Part shown: positions 16,448 to 25,879 of the stretch, piece after piece | Layout of the letters: the number at the start of each line of letters is the position of its first letter | Numbering within the stretch: position 1 is the first letter of the stretch | Assembly (NCBI RefSeq): GCF_000282335.1 | Contig: NZ_AKJM01000038.1 | Span: 1 to 64,000, forward strand | Length of the DNA: 64,000 bases | From: Pseudomonas sp. GM48 | Lineage (GTDB): Bacteria; Pseudomonadota; Gammaproteobacteria; Pseudomonadales; Pseudomonadaceae | Reading direction: 5' to 3' | Program-made: the position numbers and the translations under genes | The notes under the pieces: generated by a model | Told to the model about the DNA's origin: nothing | What the model saw: only the letters and a program-made list of their open reading frames with translations | Databases searched by the model: none

Positions 16448-16980
16448 GGCTTGACCTCGTCGACCAGCGCCTGGTACTTGGCTGCCAGTTTTTCGCGCCA
16501 GACCTGCTCGTCGATCACGCCGACGAACTTGTCGCGGATGATCCCCTTGGCGTCGATGAAGAAGGTTTCCGGCGCGCCGTACACGCCGAGATTCAGGCCC
16601 AGTGAGCCTGCGTCGTCACGAATATCCAGTACATAAGGGTTGTGGAAGTCCGTCAGCCACTTCAAGGCATCGGCGTTGATGTCCTTGTAGTTGATGCCGT
16701 AGATCACCACGCCTTGCTGGGCCAGCTTGTTCAGCACCGGGTGCTCGACCCGGCAGGAAATGCACCAGGTTCCCCAGACATTGACCAACGCCGGTTTGCC
16801 GAGAATGTCCGCCTTGGTCAGGGTCTTGTCGCCCTGCACCGCCGGCAGGGAAAACTCCGGGAACGGCTTGTTGATCATGGCCGACGGCAGCTCGGCCGGA
16901 TCCAGGTACAACCCACGGTAAAGGAATACAGCGACCACCAGAAAAATCGCCAGTGGCAACAACATCAACCAACGCTTCAT
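16444..16980 (-). CDS. ccmG: Thiol:disulfide interchange protein CcmG (DsbE)
   Basis: A 178-residue periplasmic thioredoxin-like protein anchored by an N-terminal helix (LMLLPLAIFLVVAVFLY). The active site reads NVWGTWCISCRVEHP (CISC near residue 78). The FFIDAKGIIRDKFVGVI segment holds the family cis-proline region. It passes reductant from DsbD/CcdA to CcmH or apocytochrome. Four-base overlaps with both ccmF and ccmH show tight operon packing. Confidence 0.94.
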   Translation of the reverse strand: MKRWLMLLPLAIFLVVAVFLYRGLYLDPAELPSAMINKPFPEFSLPAVQGDKTLTKADILGKPALVNVWGTWCISCRVEHPVLNKLAQQGVVIYGINYKDINADALKWLTDFHNPYVLDIRDDAGSLGLNLGVYGAPETFFIDAKGIIRDKFVGVIDEQVWREKLAAKYQALVDEVKP

Positions 16981-18965
16981 GCAGTGGCTCCCGACATGCC
17001 CAGTGCTTCACGCACGCGGCTTTTTACCTTGACCCGATAACGTCGATCCAACGCCGCCAGCAAACCACCGAAGCCGGTCAGCAAACCACCGAACCAGATC
17101 CAGCGCACGAACGGTTTGACGTGTACGCGCACAGCCCAGGCGCCGTTGCCCAGCGGTTCACCGAGAGCGACGTAGAGGTCACGAGTGAAACCGGCGTCGA
17201 TCCCGGCCTCGGTCATGACCGAGTTCTGCACGGTGTACAGGCGTTTTTCCGGATGCAGCACGCTGACTTCCTTGCCGTTGCGGATCACCCGCACGGTGCC
17301 CTTGTCGGACGTGAAGTTCGGGCCTTCGAAGTGCTTGGCACCTTCGAAGATGAAGTGGTAACCGGCCAGGTCCATGGACTCGCCCGGGGCCAGGCGCAGG
17401 TCACGCTCGGCACTGTTCTGGCTCGACAGCACGACACCCAGCGCACACACGGCAATGCCCAGGTGCGCAATCTGCATGCCCCAGTAGCTGCGGGTCAGGG
17501 TCGGCAGGCCCTTGATCAGGCCTTTGTGGCGGGTCTTGTCGAAGATGTCTCGCACACCGGCCAGCAACACCCAGGCGGCGAGCATGAAGGTCGCGAGCAC
17601 CGCCCAGTTGAAATCGCCGTAGGCGACGCCGGCCACCACGGCCATGGCGGCGCTGCCGAGCAATACCGGAGTGAGCATGTTCAGCAGCCACTTCACCGGG
17701 GTGTCTTTCCAGCGCACGATCACACCGACCGCCATCACTACCATCAGCAACGCCATCAACGGAATGAACAGCGCGTTGAAGTACGGCGGGCCAACCGACA
17801 GCTTGGCCCCGGTCATGGCATCGAGAATCAGCGGATACAAGGTGCCGAGCAGGATCATCGACGCCGCCACCACCAGCACCAGGTTGTTGCCGAGCAGCAG
17901 GGTTTCCCGGGACCAGAGGTTGAAGCCCACCTGACTCTTGACCACCGGCGCTCGCAAGGCGAACAGCGTCAGCGAACCACCGACCACAAACAGCAGGAAA
18001 ATCAGGATGAACACGCCACGTTCCGGGTCGGAGGCAAACGCGTGAACCGACGTCAGCACCCCGGAGCGCACGAGGAATGTCCCCAGCAGGCTCAACGAAA
18101 ACGCAGCGATGGCCAGCAGCACGGTCCAGCTCTTGAACACGCCACGTTTTTCCGTGACCGCCAACGAGTGAATCAATGCAGTGCCCACCAGCCAAGGCAT
18201 GAACGAAGCGTTTTCCACCGGATCCCAGAACCACCAGCCACCCCAGCCGAGCTCGTAGTACGCCCACCACGAACCGAGGGTGATGCCGATGCCGAGGAAC
18301 GCCCAGGCGACGATGGTCCACGGACGCGACCAGCGCGCCCACGCGGCATCCAGGCGACCGCCCATCAGTGCGGCGATGGCGAAGGCGAAGGCCACCGAAA
18401 AACCGACATAGCCCATGTACAGCATCGGCGGGTGAACGATCAGGCCGATATCTTGCAGCAACGGGTTGAGGTCGGCACCGTCGCTCGGGACTTGCGGCAG
18501 GATGCGCTTGAACGGGTTGGACGTCATGATCAGGAACAACAGGAAACCGGTACTGATCATGCCCATCACCGCCAGCACGCGGGCCAGCATGACCTGCGGC
18601 AACTGCCGGGAGAATACCGACACTGCGAAGGTCCAGCCGCCGAGGATCAAGGCCCACAACAACAAGGAACCTTCGTGGGCACCCCACACGGCGCTGAACT
18701 TGTAGTACCACGGCAACGCGCTGTTGGAGTTGTTGGCCACATAGGCCACGGAGAAATCATCGACCATGAAGGCATAGGTCAGGCAGCCGAAGGCAAACAC
18801 CAGAAAGGTGAATTGCCCCCACGCGGCCGGCTGGGCCAGGCTCATCCACAGGCGATCGCCGCGCCAGGCACCGAACAGCGGCACCACGGCCTGGGCCAGG
18901 GCGAAGCACAGGGCCAGAATCATCGCCAGGTGGCCAAGCTCGGGAATAAAAATGCCGGATGTCAT
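16977..18965 (-). CDS. ccmF: Heme lyase subunit CcmF
   Basis: A 662-residue polytopic membrane protein of the heme-handling family. The WWD-type periplasmic segment reads ELGWGGWWFWDPVENASFMP (about residues 230-250), the heme-binding signature. About 14 hydrophobic segments are present, with further conserved His-containing loops. The length is normal for the family. It ligates heme from CcmE to apocytochrome c together with CcmH and CcmI. It starts three bases after ccmE ends. Confidence 0.96.
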   Translation of the reverse strand: MTSGIFIPELGHLAMILALCFALAQAVVPLFGAWRGDRLWMSLAQPAAWGQFTFLVFAFGCLTYAFMVDDFSVAYVANNSNSALPWYYKFSAVWGAHEGSLLLWALILGGWTFAVSVFSRQLPQVMLARVLAVMGMISTGFLLFLIMTSNPFKRILPQVPSDGADLNPLLQDIGLIVHPPMLYMGYVGFSVAFAFAIAALMGGRLDAAWARWSRPWTIVAWAFLGIGITLGSWWAYYELGWGGWWFWDPVENASFMPWLVGTALIHSLAVTEKRGVFKSWTVLLAIAAFSLSLLGTFLVRSGVLTSVHAFASDPERGVFILIFLLFVVGGSLTLFALRAPVVKSQVGFNLWSRETLLLGNNLVLVVAASMILLGTLYPLILDAMTGAKLSVGPPYFNALFIPLMALLMVVMAVGVIVRWKDTPVKWLLNMLTPVLLGSAAMAVVAGVAYGDFNWAVLATFMLAAWVLLAGVRDIFDKTRHKGLIKGLPTLTRSYWGMQIAHLGIAVCALGVVLSSQNSAERDLRLAPGESMDLAGYHFIFEGAKHFEGPNFTSDKGTVRVIRNGKEVSVLHPEKRLYTVQNSVMTEAGIDAGFTRDLYVALGEPLGNGAWAVRVHVKPFVRWIWFGGLLTGFGGLLAALDRRYRVKVKSRVREALGMSGATA

Positions 18966-18968
18966 GGA

Positions 18969-19424
18969 TCAACCCTCCTTCGCGGGCGTTGGAGCCGATT
19001 GACCGCTGTCTTTCAACGCCTTGGTCACTTCCGGCGGCATGTACTTCTCATCGTGCTTGGCCAGCACTTCATCGGCCACCACCACGCCATCGGCATTGAG
19101 CTTGCCCAGGGCGACGATGCCCTGCCCTTCACGGAACAGGTCCGGCAGGATGCCGCGATAGGTGATGGTCACGGATTTATTAAAGTCGGTGACGACGAAT
19201 TTCACATCCAGGGAGTCGCTGGAACGCTCCAGCGAGCCCTTCTCGACCATGCCACCGGCGCGGATGCGCGTGTCATGCGGGGCTTCGCCATTGGCGATCT
19301 GGGTCGGTGTGTAAAACAGATTGATGTTCTGCTGCAGGGCGCTCAGGGCCAGGCCGACGGCTGCGCCGACCCCGACCAGGATCGCGAGAATGATGGTAAG
19401 ACGCTTTTTGCGCAGCGGATTCAC
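18969..19424 (-). CDS. ccmE: Heme chaperone CcmE
   Basis: A 151-residue periplasmic heme carrier with one N-terminal membrane helix (residues 9-29) and an OB-fold domain. The covalent heme-binding site is VLAKHDEKY with His124 and Tyr128. The start is GTG at 19424, which overlaps the ccmD stop by four bases (GTGA). Upstream in-frame codons belong to the ccmD region. It receives heme from CcmC and delivers it to CcmF. Confidence 0.95.
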   Translation of the reverse strand: MNPLRKKRLTIILAILVGVGAAVGLALSALQQNINLFYTPTQIANGEAPHDTRIRAGGMVEKGSLERSSDSLDVKFVVTDFNKSVTITYRGILPDLFREGQGIVALGKLNADGVVVADEVLAKHDEKYMPPEVTKALKDSGQSAPTPAKEG

Positions 19425-19597
19425 TTGCCGTTCTCCCGGCGCAGACGACGCGCCTCTTGTTGCAGATACCGCTTGCGGGCCAGGATCGGCGCCGCCACGT
19501 TGAGGGCCAACACCGTCAGGCAGATGCCATAGGCTGACCAGACATACAGGCCATGATGACCCATGGCGATGAAGTCGCCGAATGAAGCAAAACTCAT
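19421..19597 (-). CDS. ccmD: Heme exporter subunit CcmD
   Basis: A 58-residue single-helix protein. It has the family pattern [20 protein letters not shown], a membrane helix ([19 protein letters not shown]) and a basic tail ([16 protein letters not shown]). It helps release holo-CcmE from CcmC. I chose the ATG at 19597, which overlaps the ccmC stop by four bases. A start 14 codons earlier would lie within ccmC. Confidence 0.9.
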   Translation of the reverse strand: MSFASFGDFIAMGHHGLYVWSAYGICLTVLALNVAAPILARKRYLQQEARRLRRENGK

Positions 19598-20349
19598 CGA
19601 GCGACCTCCAGGCTGTTTTCCACTTCGGCCTTGACCCAACTGGCCCGGGCTTCGCGCTTGAGCACTTCAAGACGCATGCGCAGCAGCAGGACCGCGCCGA
19701 AGAAACAGTAGAAACCCAACGCCGTCAGCAGCAATGGCAGCCACATTTCGGCAGGCATTGCCGGTTTTTCGGTGAGGGTGAAGGTCGCACCCTGGTGCAG
19801 GGTGTTCCACCACTCCACCGAGTACTTGATGATCGGGATGTTGATCACGCCGACAATCGCCAGCACCGCACAGGCCTTGGCCGCGCTGTCACGATTGCTG
19901 ATGGCGTTGCCCAGTGCAATCAGGCCGAAATAAAGGAACAGCAGAATCAGCATAGACGTAAGGCGTGCATCCCAGACCCACCACGAGCCCCAGGTCGGCT
20001 TGCCCCAGATAGCGCCGGTGACCAGCGCCACCGCGGTCATCCACGCACCGATGGGCGCCGCACATTGAAGGGCGACGTCGGCCAGTTTCATTTTCCAGAC
20101 GAGGCCGACGATACCGCACACGGCCAGCATCACGTAGATGGACTGCGCCAGCATGGCGGCCGGGACGTGGATATAGATGATGCGAAAGCTATTGCCTTGC
20201 TGGTAGTCCGGCGGCGCAAAGGCCAGGCCCCAGACCACGCCGACACCAATCAGCAGCAATGCCGCAATGCTCAGCCAGGGCAGCATTTTGCCGCTGATGC
20301 CATAAAACCATTTGGGCGAGCCGAGCTTGTGAAACCACGTCCAGTTCAT
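19594..20349 (-). CDS. ccmC: Heme handling protein CcmC
   Basis: A 251-residue membrane protein with six helices. The tryptophan-rich heme-binding segment is [13 protein letters not shown] (about residues 120-132), and conserved histidines lie in the loops on either side ([19 protein letters not shown]). It attaches heme to CcmE. The 73-base gap to ccmB is the only real spacing inside ccmA-I. Confidence 0.95.
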   Translation of the reverse strand: MNWTWFHKLGSPKWFYGISGKMLPWLSIAALLLIGVGVVWGLAFAPPDYQQGNSFRIIYIHVPAAMLAQSIYVMLAVCGIVGLVWKMKLADVALQCAAPIGAWMTAVALVTGAIWGKPTWGSWWVWDARLTSMLILLFLYFGLIALGNAISNRDSAAKACAVLAIVGVINIPIIKYSVEWWNTLHQGATFTLTEKPAMPAEMWLPLLLTALGFYCFFGAVLLLRMRLEVLKREARASWVKAEVENSLEVAR

Positions 20350-20422
20350 ACTGTTTCCATCACGGTTGCTCTTTGCTGTGAAGAGCCAGGGTCTTTACTG
20401 ATCAAAAAATGACCAGACCTCA

Positions 20423-21091
20423 TTATTCGCCGACGCTGATCTTCAGGCCAGCAGCTATTGCAAAAGGTGTCAGGGTTATCGCCAGGGCGGTCAGGCTGCC
20501 AAGCCACAGGAGATAACCGGTCGCCGGCATCCCCTGTAGGGCGGCCTGCAAGGCGCCACTGCCAAGGATCAACACCGGGATGTACAGCGGCAGAATCAGC
20601 AACGCCAGTAACAGGCCGCCACGTTTCAAACCGACCGTCAGCGCCGCGCCCACCGCACCGAGCAGGCTCAGTACCGGTGTACCGAGCAGCAACGAAAGCA
20701 GCAACACTGGCAGACAGGCGGCAGGCAAACCGAGCATCAACGCCAGCAAGGGTGCGAGCAAAACCAGTGCCAGGCCGGAAAAGGCCCAGTGTGCCAGCAC
20801 CTTGGCCAAAACCAGAAGAGGCAGGGGGTGCGGCGAAAGGACCCACTGTTCAAGGGATCCGTCTTCGAAATCACTGCGGAAAAGCCCGTCCAGCGAGAGC
20901 AGAACCGATAAAAGCGCCGCCACCCAGACCAACCCCGGAGACAAGGTTTGCAACAATTGAGACTCGGGGCCGACCGCCAACGGGAACAGCGAAACGACGA
21001 TGGCAAAGAACACCAGCGGATTGGCCAGTTCCGCCGGGCGACGGAACAGCAGACGAGCCTCGCGGGCGACCAACAGGCCGAAAACACTCAT
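20423..21091 (-). CDS. ccmB: Heme ABC exporter permease CcmB
   Basis: A 222-residue membrane protein with six hydrophobic segments (for example [15 protein letters not shown] and [19 protein letters not shown]). The start overlaps the ccmA stop by four bases. It pairs with CcmA as the ABC transporter that powers release of holo-CcmE. The length is normal. Confidence 0.94.
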   Translation of the reverse strand: MSVFGLLVAREARLLFRRPAELANPLVFFAIVVSLFPLAVGPESQLLQTLSPGLVWVAALLSVLLSLDGLFRSDFEDGSLEQWVLSPHPLPLLVLAKVLAHWAFSGLALVLLAPLLALMLGLPAACLPVLLLSLLLGTPVLSLLGAVGAALTVGLKRGGLLLALLILPLYIPVLILGSGALQAALQGMPATGYLLWLGSLTALAITLTPFAIAAGLKISVGE

Positions 21092-21723
21092 ACGGCCCAG
21101 CTCCCCAGATCGATGTCGCGATAACCGGCTGGCATCCGGCTCAGCGTGTGGTGGGTGGTCAACACCACCATGCCGCCGCGTTCGCAGTGGCCGGCCAGGT
21201 GTTCTTCGAGTTGCGCCACGCCCTGCTTGTCGAGGGCGGTAAAGGGTTCATCGAGGATCCACAGCGGCGGGCTGTCCAGGTACAGCCGCGCCAGCGCGAC
21301 GCGGCGCTGTTGACCGGCAGACAGGGTGTGACAAGGCACATCCTCGAATCCGCGCAGCCCGACCGCAGCCAGCGCCTGCCAGATCGCCTCATGGGTCGCC
21401 GGGTGATGCAAGGCACACAGCCAGCTCAGATTCTCTTCCGGTGTCAGCAAATCCTTGATCCCGGCGGCGTGGCCGATCCATAGCAGGTTGCGCGCCAGCT
21501 CGCCGCGTTGCTCGTTCAGCGGCTGGCCATTGAGCAACACCTGACCGGCGGTCGGGTGCATCAGCCCCGAGAGCAGGCGTAACAGGCTGGTCTTGCCGCT
21601 GCCGTTGGGGCCACTGATTTGCACCATTTCGCCACTGGCCAGTCTCAAATCGAGATTTTCGAAGAGCAGCCGAAGGTCTCGCTCACAGGCAAGGGCAACG
21701 GTTTGCAGGACAGGACTGGTCAA
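21088..21723 (-). CDS. ccmA: Heme ABC exporter ATP-binding protein CcmA
   Basis: A 211-residue ABC ATPase. It has Walker [11 protein letters not shown] (about residues 38-47), signature LSAGQQRRV, Walker [13 protein letters not shown] and the H-loop LTTHH. It is the first gene of the ccm operon, divergent from the FliK-like gene at 21923. The 199-base intergenic region should hold the ccm promoter, but I could not assign one with confidence. Confidence 0.95.
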   Translation of the reverse strand: MTSPVLQTVALACERDLRLLFENLDLRLASGEMVQISGPNGSGKTSLLRLLSGLMHPTAGQVLLNGQPLNEQRGELARNLLWIGHAAGIKDLLTPEENLSWLCALHHPATHEAIWQALAAVGLRGFEDVPCHTLSAGQQRRVALARLYLDSPPLWILDEPFTALDKQGVAQLEEHLAGHCERGGMVVLTTHHTLSRMPAGYRDIDLGSWAV

Positions 21724-21922
21724 GGGTTCACGGGCCTTATACGGTTCAAGTCGGCTCTGGTGCGGCCGTTAAAGAGATGCAGCATAGATGCAATGACGTC
21801 TTGTTCTAGAGAGCTGCGTCAAACAATTGCAAAGTTTTCGCCATTTTTGGATACAACGGCGCGGCATTATACATGCCAAACCTTAGTCTAAAGAGTGCAT
21901 TTTCCTCAGGTTGTGACCGCGT

Positions 21923-23497
21923 ATGACAGGCGAAATGAACATCCTCCCGCTACCGCAAACCGTCCCGGCGACCTCGCGCCCGCAGGTGCTCAGCGGTGAG
22001 TTGCTCAAGTTGCTGACGCCGGTGGAGGGACTGATCAGCGTCGGTCAAACCGCCCAGGCCGAAGTGTTGTCGCTCAAGCAGGCGGATCAGACTTTCCAGA
22101 TGCTGCTCAAGGTCACCCTCGACAGCGGCCGCCAGACCACGGTCCAGGCCACCAGTAATCAACCGCTGGCCCAGGGCACCACGCTGCTCGTCACCCAGCC
22201 CTCGGCCGGCAATCTGGCCGTGACGGTGCAACAGGCCATTGCCGCCAGCGTCGCCACCCTCACCCGCCTCGACATCGCGCAATTGCCGGTCGGCACCCTG
22301 CTGCAGGGCAAAGTGCTGACCTCGCAAGTGCTGCCACAGGTGCCCGGCCAGCCCATGGTGTTTCGCTCGATGGTGAGCCTGCTCAATACCGCGCTGAGCG
22401 GCAGCACCTTGAGCATCGACAGCCCGCAGCCATTGCGCATCGGCACCTTGCTGAGCGCGCAGGTGCAGGACGCCCAGACCGTAAAGTTCGTGCCGCTGAG
22501 CAGCCGTCAGGAACAACTGGCGGTGACCCGGCAACTGGTCGACCAGCAAAGTCGCCAGGGATCGCTGGATGGCTTGCTCAAGCTCCTGCAGAACCTTCCG
22601 CCCTCGGACCAGACATCCGTTGAATTGCGTAGCGCCGCGGCCAGGTTGCTCGCCGGCCTGCCGGATGTTCAGCAATTGAGTACCCCCAAGGGCCTGGCCC
22701 AGGCCCTGGTCAGCAGCGGTGTGTTTCTCGAAAGCAAACTGCTGTCCGGGCAAAACCCGACGCTCGCACCGGACATGAAAGGCGACCTGCTCAAACTGGT
22801 TGCGCAACTGACTCAGGGGTTACCGACCAACACCAGCTTCGGCGCGATCATCGCCGCCAATACCCTTGCGCAGGCCATGCCGAATTTTGTCCGCAATGCC
22901 CTGGGCATGCTCGGCCAGGTCAGTGCCAAGCCTTCGCCGACCGCTTTCCCGTTGCCTGAACGTCTGCTGCAAAGCGCTGAGGGTGAAAACGACCTTGAAC
23001 ACCTGCTACGCCTGGCCGCCGCTGCGGTTTCGCGCCTGCAAAGCCATCAGCTGTCGAGTCTGGAACAAACCGGCGTAACCGCCGACGGACGACTGATGAG
23101 CACCTGGCAACTGGAAATCCCGATGCGCAATATGCAGGACATCGTGCCATTGCAGGTCAAGTTCCAGCGCGAAGACGCGCCCGAAAAAGAACAATCGAAG
23201 GAGCGTCGCGAAGAACGCGAACCCAAGCAACAGCTGTGGCGTGTGGAACTGGCCTTCGCCATGGAGCCTTTGGGACCGCTGCAAATCCAGGCGCAATTGA
23301 TCAAGGGCAGCCTCTCCAGCCAGCTCTGGGCCGAACGGCCCTATACCGCGAGCCTGATCGAAAGCAATCTGAGTGGGCTGCGTGACCGTTTACTGTCCGC
23401 CGGCCTGAACGTCGGCGACCTGGACTGCCACCTCGGCACACCGCCGCAAGGCCCGCAAACCCGCCTCGATCAACGCTGGGTCGACGAAAACGCATGA
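21923..23497 (+). CDS. FliK-like protein (Flg_hook domain) outside the flagellar operons
   Basis: A 524-residue, Leu/Gln/Ser-rich protein without signal or membrane segment. The C-terminal part LWRVELAFAMEPLGPLQIQA (about residues 440-460), followed by a region on SLIESNLSGLRDRLLSAGL, matches the Flg_hook domain of hook-length control proteins. The first 400 residues are extended and repetitive, as in molecular rulers. The real fliK is at 44293, so this is a second, different member. It overlaps the next gene, an FlhB C-domain homologue, by four bases. An alternative ATG at 21935 removes four residues. Orthologues sit beside ccmA in other pseudomonads (recalled, not checked). Role unknown. 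Confidence 0.75.
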   Translation: MTGEMNILPLPQTVPATSRPQVLSGELLKLLTPVEGLISVGQTAQAEVLSLKQADQTFQMLLKVTLDSGRQTTVQATSNQPLAQGTTLLVTQPSAGNLAVTVQQAIAASVATLTRLDIAQLPVGTLLQGKVLTSQVLPQVPGQPMVFRSMVSLLNTALSGSTLSIDSPQPLRIGTLLSAQVQDAQTVKFVPLSSRQEQLAVTRQLVDQQSRQGSLDGLLKLLQNLPPSDQTSVELRSAAARLLAGLPDVQQLSTPKGLAQALVSSGVFLESKLLSGQNPTLAPDMKGDLLKLVAQLTQGLPTNTSFGAIIAANTLAQAMPNFVRNALGMLGQVSAKPSPTAFPLPERLLQSAEGENDLEHLLRLAAAAVSRLQSHQLSSLEQTGVTADGRLMSTWQLEIPMRNMQDIVPLQVKFQREDAPEKEQSKERREEREPKQQLWRVELAFAMEPLGPLQIQAQLIKGSLSSQLWAERPYTASLIESNLSGLRDRLLSAGLNVGDLDCHLGTPPQGPQTRLDQRWVDENA

Positions 23498-23823
23498 AAA
23501 ACCCCAACGCTCCACGCCAGGCCATCGCCCTCAAATACGACGGCACCCACGCCCCCACCCTCACGGCCAAGGGCGACGAAGAGCTGGCGGAAGAAATCCT
23601 GAAAATCGCTCGCGACTGCGAAGTGCCGATCTACGAAAACGCCGAGCTGGTGAAACTGCTGGCACGCATGGAGCTGGGGGACAGCATTCCGCAGGAGCTA
23701 TATCTGACGATCGCCGAGATCATTGCGTTTGCGTGGAATCTGAAGGGCAAGTTTCCGGCGGGACAGGATCCGGATGCGCTGATGGTCGAGAAGGACATTA
23801 CCGAGCGCGGGGAAGACTACTGA
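23494..23823 (+). CDS. FlhB C-terminal-domain homologue (FhlB/EscU family)
   Basis: A 109-residue soluble protein homologous to the cytoplasmic switch domain of FlhB: AIALKYDGTHAPTLTAKGDE aligns with AVALKYDPEKGNAPVLLAKG of the FlhB in this window, and ELYLTIAEIIAFAWNLKG with its C-terminal helix. It has no membrane domain and starts at the level of the FlhB self-cleavage site, reading NPNA rather than NPTH, so it mimics the cleaved C-fragment. It overlaps the FliK-like gene by four bases. It probably interacts with FliK-like or export proteins; the role is unproven. Confidence 0.82.
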   Translation: MKNPNAPRQAIALKYDGTHAPTLTAKGDEELAEEILKIARDCEVPIYENAELVKLLARMELGDSIPQELYLTIAEIIAFAWNLKGKFPAGQDPDALMVEKDITERGEDY

Positions 23824-23838
23824 GGATTCGAAGACGCC

Positions 23839-23932
23839 TTCGCGAGCAAGCCCGCTCCCACATTGGATCAACGTCGTACACAAAATTTGTGTGCGCAGAA
23901 GAGCAAATGTGGGAGCGGGCTTGCTCGCGAAA
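23839..23932. repeat. REPIN in everted orientation between convergent genes
   Basis: Two GGGC-class arms face outward (TTCGCGAGCAAGCCCGCTCC first, complement last) around a 45-base spacer. The length of 94 bases equals that of the unit at 4794. It separates the end of the fhlB-like gene from the end of the long che operon. No other terminator is visible for either transcript, so the hairpins may do that job. Confidence 0.85.
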
Positions 23933-23956
23933 GCAATCTCAAAGGAACTGCAAAAC

Positions 23957-24349
23957 TCAGTTCCTGTGCAACTTACTCATCAACTCCGCCTCAGCCTGGG
24001 TCAAACCGCAGGACTGGGTCAGTTCGTCGACGCTGGCGCCCATTCCGACCAGTCGTGCCGCCTGGGCGAACGACAGGCTGGAAGGGTCGCGCTGTTCCAG
24101 CTGAGCCAGTTTGTCCGGCAACGGCGCAACGATTGCGCGCAGTTCGTGCAGGTCTTCGCCCATGCGCACGTTGCCGTTCTGGTAGTCGTCGACCCGCTTG
24201 GCCAGGTCCTTGATGCGCTGATCACGCAGCGCATCACCCAGGGCCTGTTGTGCGGCGATCTGTTTTTGACCGCGAATGTACGCCAGGAACATTGCCAGCG
24301 TGCCTGCCCAAAACAGGAACAGGACAATGACCGCAACCTCGAGAATCAA
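23957..24349 (-). CDS. DUF2802 domain protein, last gene of the chemotaxis operon
   Basis: A 130-residue protein. An N-terminal membrane helix (ILEVAVIVLFLFWAGTLAMFLAYI) precedes a coiled-coil-prone region (about residues 27-85). The C-terminal helix-turn-helix-like motif is SFAQAARLVGMGASVDELTQ, then SCGLTQAEAELMSKLH, which defines DUF2802. The start is a TTG directly after the cheW stop (TGATTG), suggesting re-initiation. The family is usually encoded at this spot after cheW in polar-flagellated gammaproteobacteria. Function unknown; a role at the pole or the chemoreceptor array is inferred from context. Confidence 0.8.
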   Translation of the reverse strand: MILEVAVIVLFLFWAGTLAMFLAYIRGQKQIAAQQALGDALRDQRIKDLAKRVDDYQNGNVRMGEDLHELRAIVAPLPDKLAQLEQRDPSSLSFAQAARLVGMGASVDELTQSCGLTQAEAELMSKLHRN

Positions 24350-24835
24350 TCAGATACTCTCCAGTTCCGACCATTCTTCTTCGCTCATCATCTTGTCCAG
24401 CTCGACCAGGATGAGCAGTTCGTTGTTCTTGTTGCACACGCCTTGAATGAACTTGGCGGACTCTTCGTTACCAACGTTCGGCGCGGTTTCGATTTCCGAC
24501 TGACGCAGGTAAACCACTTCGGCCACGCTGTCGACCATGATCCCGACCACTTGCTTGTCGGCTTCGATGATGACGATACGGGTGTTGTCGCTGATCTCGG
24601 CATTCATCAGGCCGAAGCGCTGACGGGTGTCGATCACGGTCACGACGTTGCCGCGCAGGTTGATGATGCCCAGCACGTAGCTCGGGGCACCCGGGACCGG
24701 GGCGATTTCGGTGTAACGCAGGACTTCCTGGACGCGCATCACGTTGATGCCATAGGTCTCGTTGTCCAGCTTGAAGGTGACCCATTGCAGGATCGGATCT
24801 TCGGAACCTTTTGCCGCCGTCGCCTTATCATTCAT
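24350..24835 (-). CDS. cheW: Chemotaxis coupling protein CheW
   Basis: A 161-residue adaptor linking receptors to CheA. The SH3-like CheW fold shows QWVTFKLDNETYGINVMRVQ (about residues 17-36), PSYVLGIINLRGNVVTVIDT and IVIIEADKQVVGIMVDSVAE. I chose the ATG at 24835; a start five codons upstream adds nothing conserved. It sits between the ParP-like gene and the DUF2802 gene in the operon. Confidence 0.95.
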   Translation of the reverse strand: MNDKATAAKGSEDPILQWVTFKLDNETYGINVMRVQEVLRYTEIAPVPGAPSYVLGIINLRGNVVTVIDTRQRFGLMNAEISDNTRIVIIEADKQVVGIMVDSVAEVVYLRQSEIETAPNVGNEESAKFIQGVCNKNNELLILVELDKMMSEEEWSELESI

Positions 24836-24908
24836 ACCCTGACCCCTCAAGAAACCGCCCTAGCGGTGTGTATTCCGTGCAACGGCATCGAGTGCCGTCG
24901 CCTGTTGT

Positions 24909-25868
24909 TTATTTAACGTTTGTCGGTTTGTGGTTCGGCTTGATGCCCGACATGTGCTTTGCCCCGCCACTGGCGATCAACTCGGCCAATGAGGCGACGT
25001 CGAGCAAGGCGCACATGTGTTCAATCACCGTGCCGGCGAGCCACGGCCGCTGACCCCGGTGACTTCTCCATTTGATTTCATTCGGGTCCAGACGCAACGA
25101 ACGGCTGACCTGATGCACCGCCAGGCCCCATTCGTAACCCTGGACCGAAATCACGTATTGCAGGCCCTGCCTGAAATCGTCGCGGTAACGGTCGGGCATG
25201 ACCCAACGCGCGGTATCGAGCACCTTGAGGTTGCCGGCCTGGCTCGGCAGGATGCCAAGGAACCATTCCGGCTGACCGAACAACGGCGTCAGCTCGTGAC
25301 CGGCCAGGGAGTAAATCGACCCCAGGCACACCAGCGGCACCGCCAGGGTCAAACCGGCAACATCGAACAGCAGGCATTCGAACGGTTCGGCAGCCCAGGA
25401 CGGACGACCGTCGGACTCGACCGGGGGCGGCGTGTTGCTCGGTGGCAGGTGCACTTCGACGATTGGCAGCACCAGGGTCTGAGGCGCCTCGATAACCGGA
25501 GTCAGTAGCGCTGCAGGCTCTTCAATGGCTGGAACGACCAATGTTTGCAACAGCGGCGCAAGGGTCGATACCGATGCCAGAACGGCTTCCGGCGCTTCGA
25601 CCACGGCTACGTGAGTCTTTGTCAGAGGCACGGTCGCCGGAGCGGCAACCACTGTGGTTTTCTGTGCATCCCGTGCCTGCTCTTCGAGTACGGCTGCCTG
25701 GAACTCGTCCAGCACGCCTTGCTCTTCGACAACCCTTACCGTTTCGACAACCTCGGCAAGCGCCTCGATCTCCGGCGCCATCTCCTCAGTTGCGTCTTGC
25801 AGCAAGCTGTCCAGATACGACTGCAACGCCAGTTGCGGGCGCGATGTTGTGTTCACCAGTCGATTCAT
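24909..25868 (-). CDS. parP: ParP-like protein with C-terminal CheW domain
   Basis: A 319-residue protein. Residues 1-165 are a Val/Ala/Pro/Glu-rich, probably extended region with a short conserved N-terminus (ALQSYLDSLLQDATEE). Residues 170-315 form a CheW-like domain (FECLLFDVAGLTLAVPLVCL, WGLAVHQVSRSLRLDP). In vibrios, a protein of this layout (ParP) links the ATPase ParC to CheA arrays at the old pole. The gene order here, ParA-type ATPase then this gene then cheW, is the same. The name rests on this synteny and domain layout. Confidence 0.8.
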   Translation of the reverse strand: MNRLVNTTSRPQLALQSYLDSLLQDATEEMAPEIEALAEVVETVRVVEEQGVLDEFQAAVLEEQARDAQKTTVVAAPATVPLTKTHVAVVEAPEAVLASVSTLAPLLQTLVVPAIEEPAALLTPVIEAPQTLVLPIVEVHLPPSNTPPPVESDGRPSWAAEPFECLLFDVAGLTLAVPLVCLGSIYSLAGHELTPLFGQPEWFLGILPSQAGNLKVLDTARWVMPDRYRDDFRQGLQYVISVQGYEWGLAVHQVSRSLRLDPNEIKWRSHRGQRPWLAGTVIEHMCALLDVASLAELIASGGAKHMSGIKPNHKPTNVK

Positions 25869-25879
25869 GAGCGCTCACC

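Noticed and set aside
16953..19532. A very long plus-strand open reading frame (859 codons) opposite ccmF, ccmE and ccmD
   Set aside because: It is an antisense frame of a high-GC operon. The protein is His/Gln/Arg-rich with no domain, while the minus strand encodes clear CcmG, CcmF, CcmE and CcmD with overlapping starts.
21724..21922. Promoters in the ccmA / FliK-like divergent region
   Set aside because: TTTGGA with a 16-base spacer to TATACA on the plus strand is suggestive, but I found no comparably convincing minus-strand element, and several alternatives exist.
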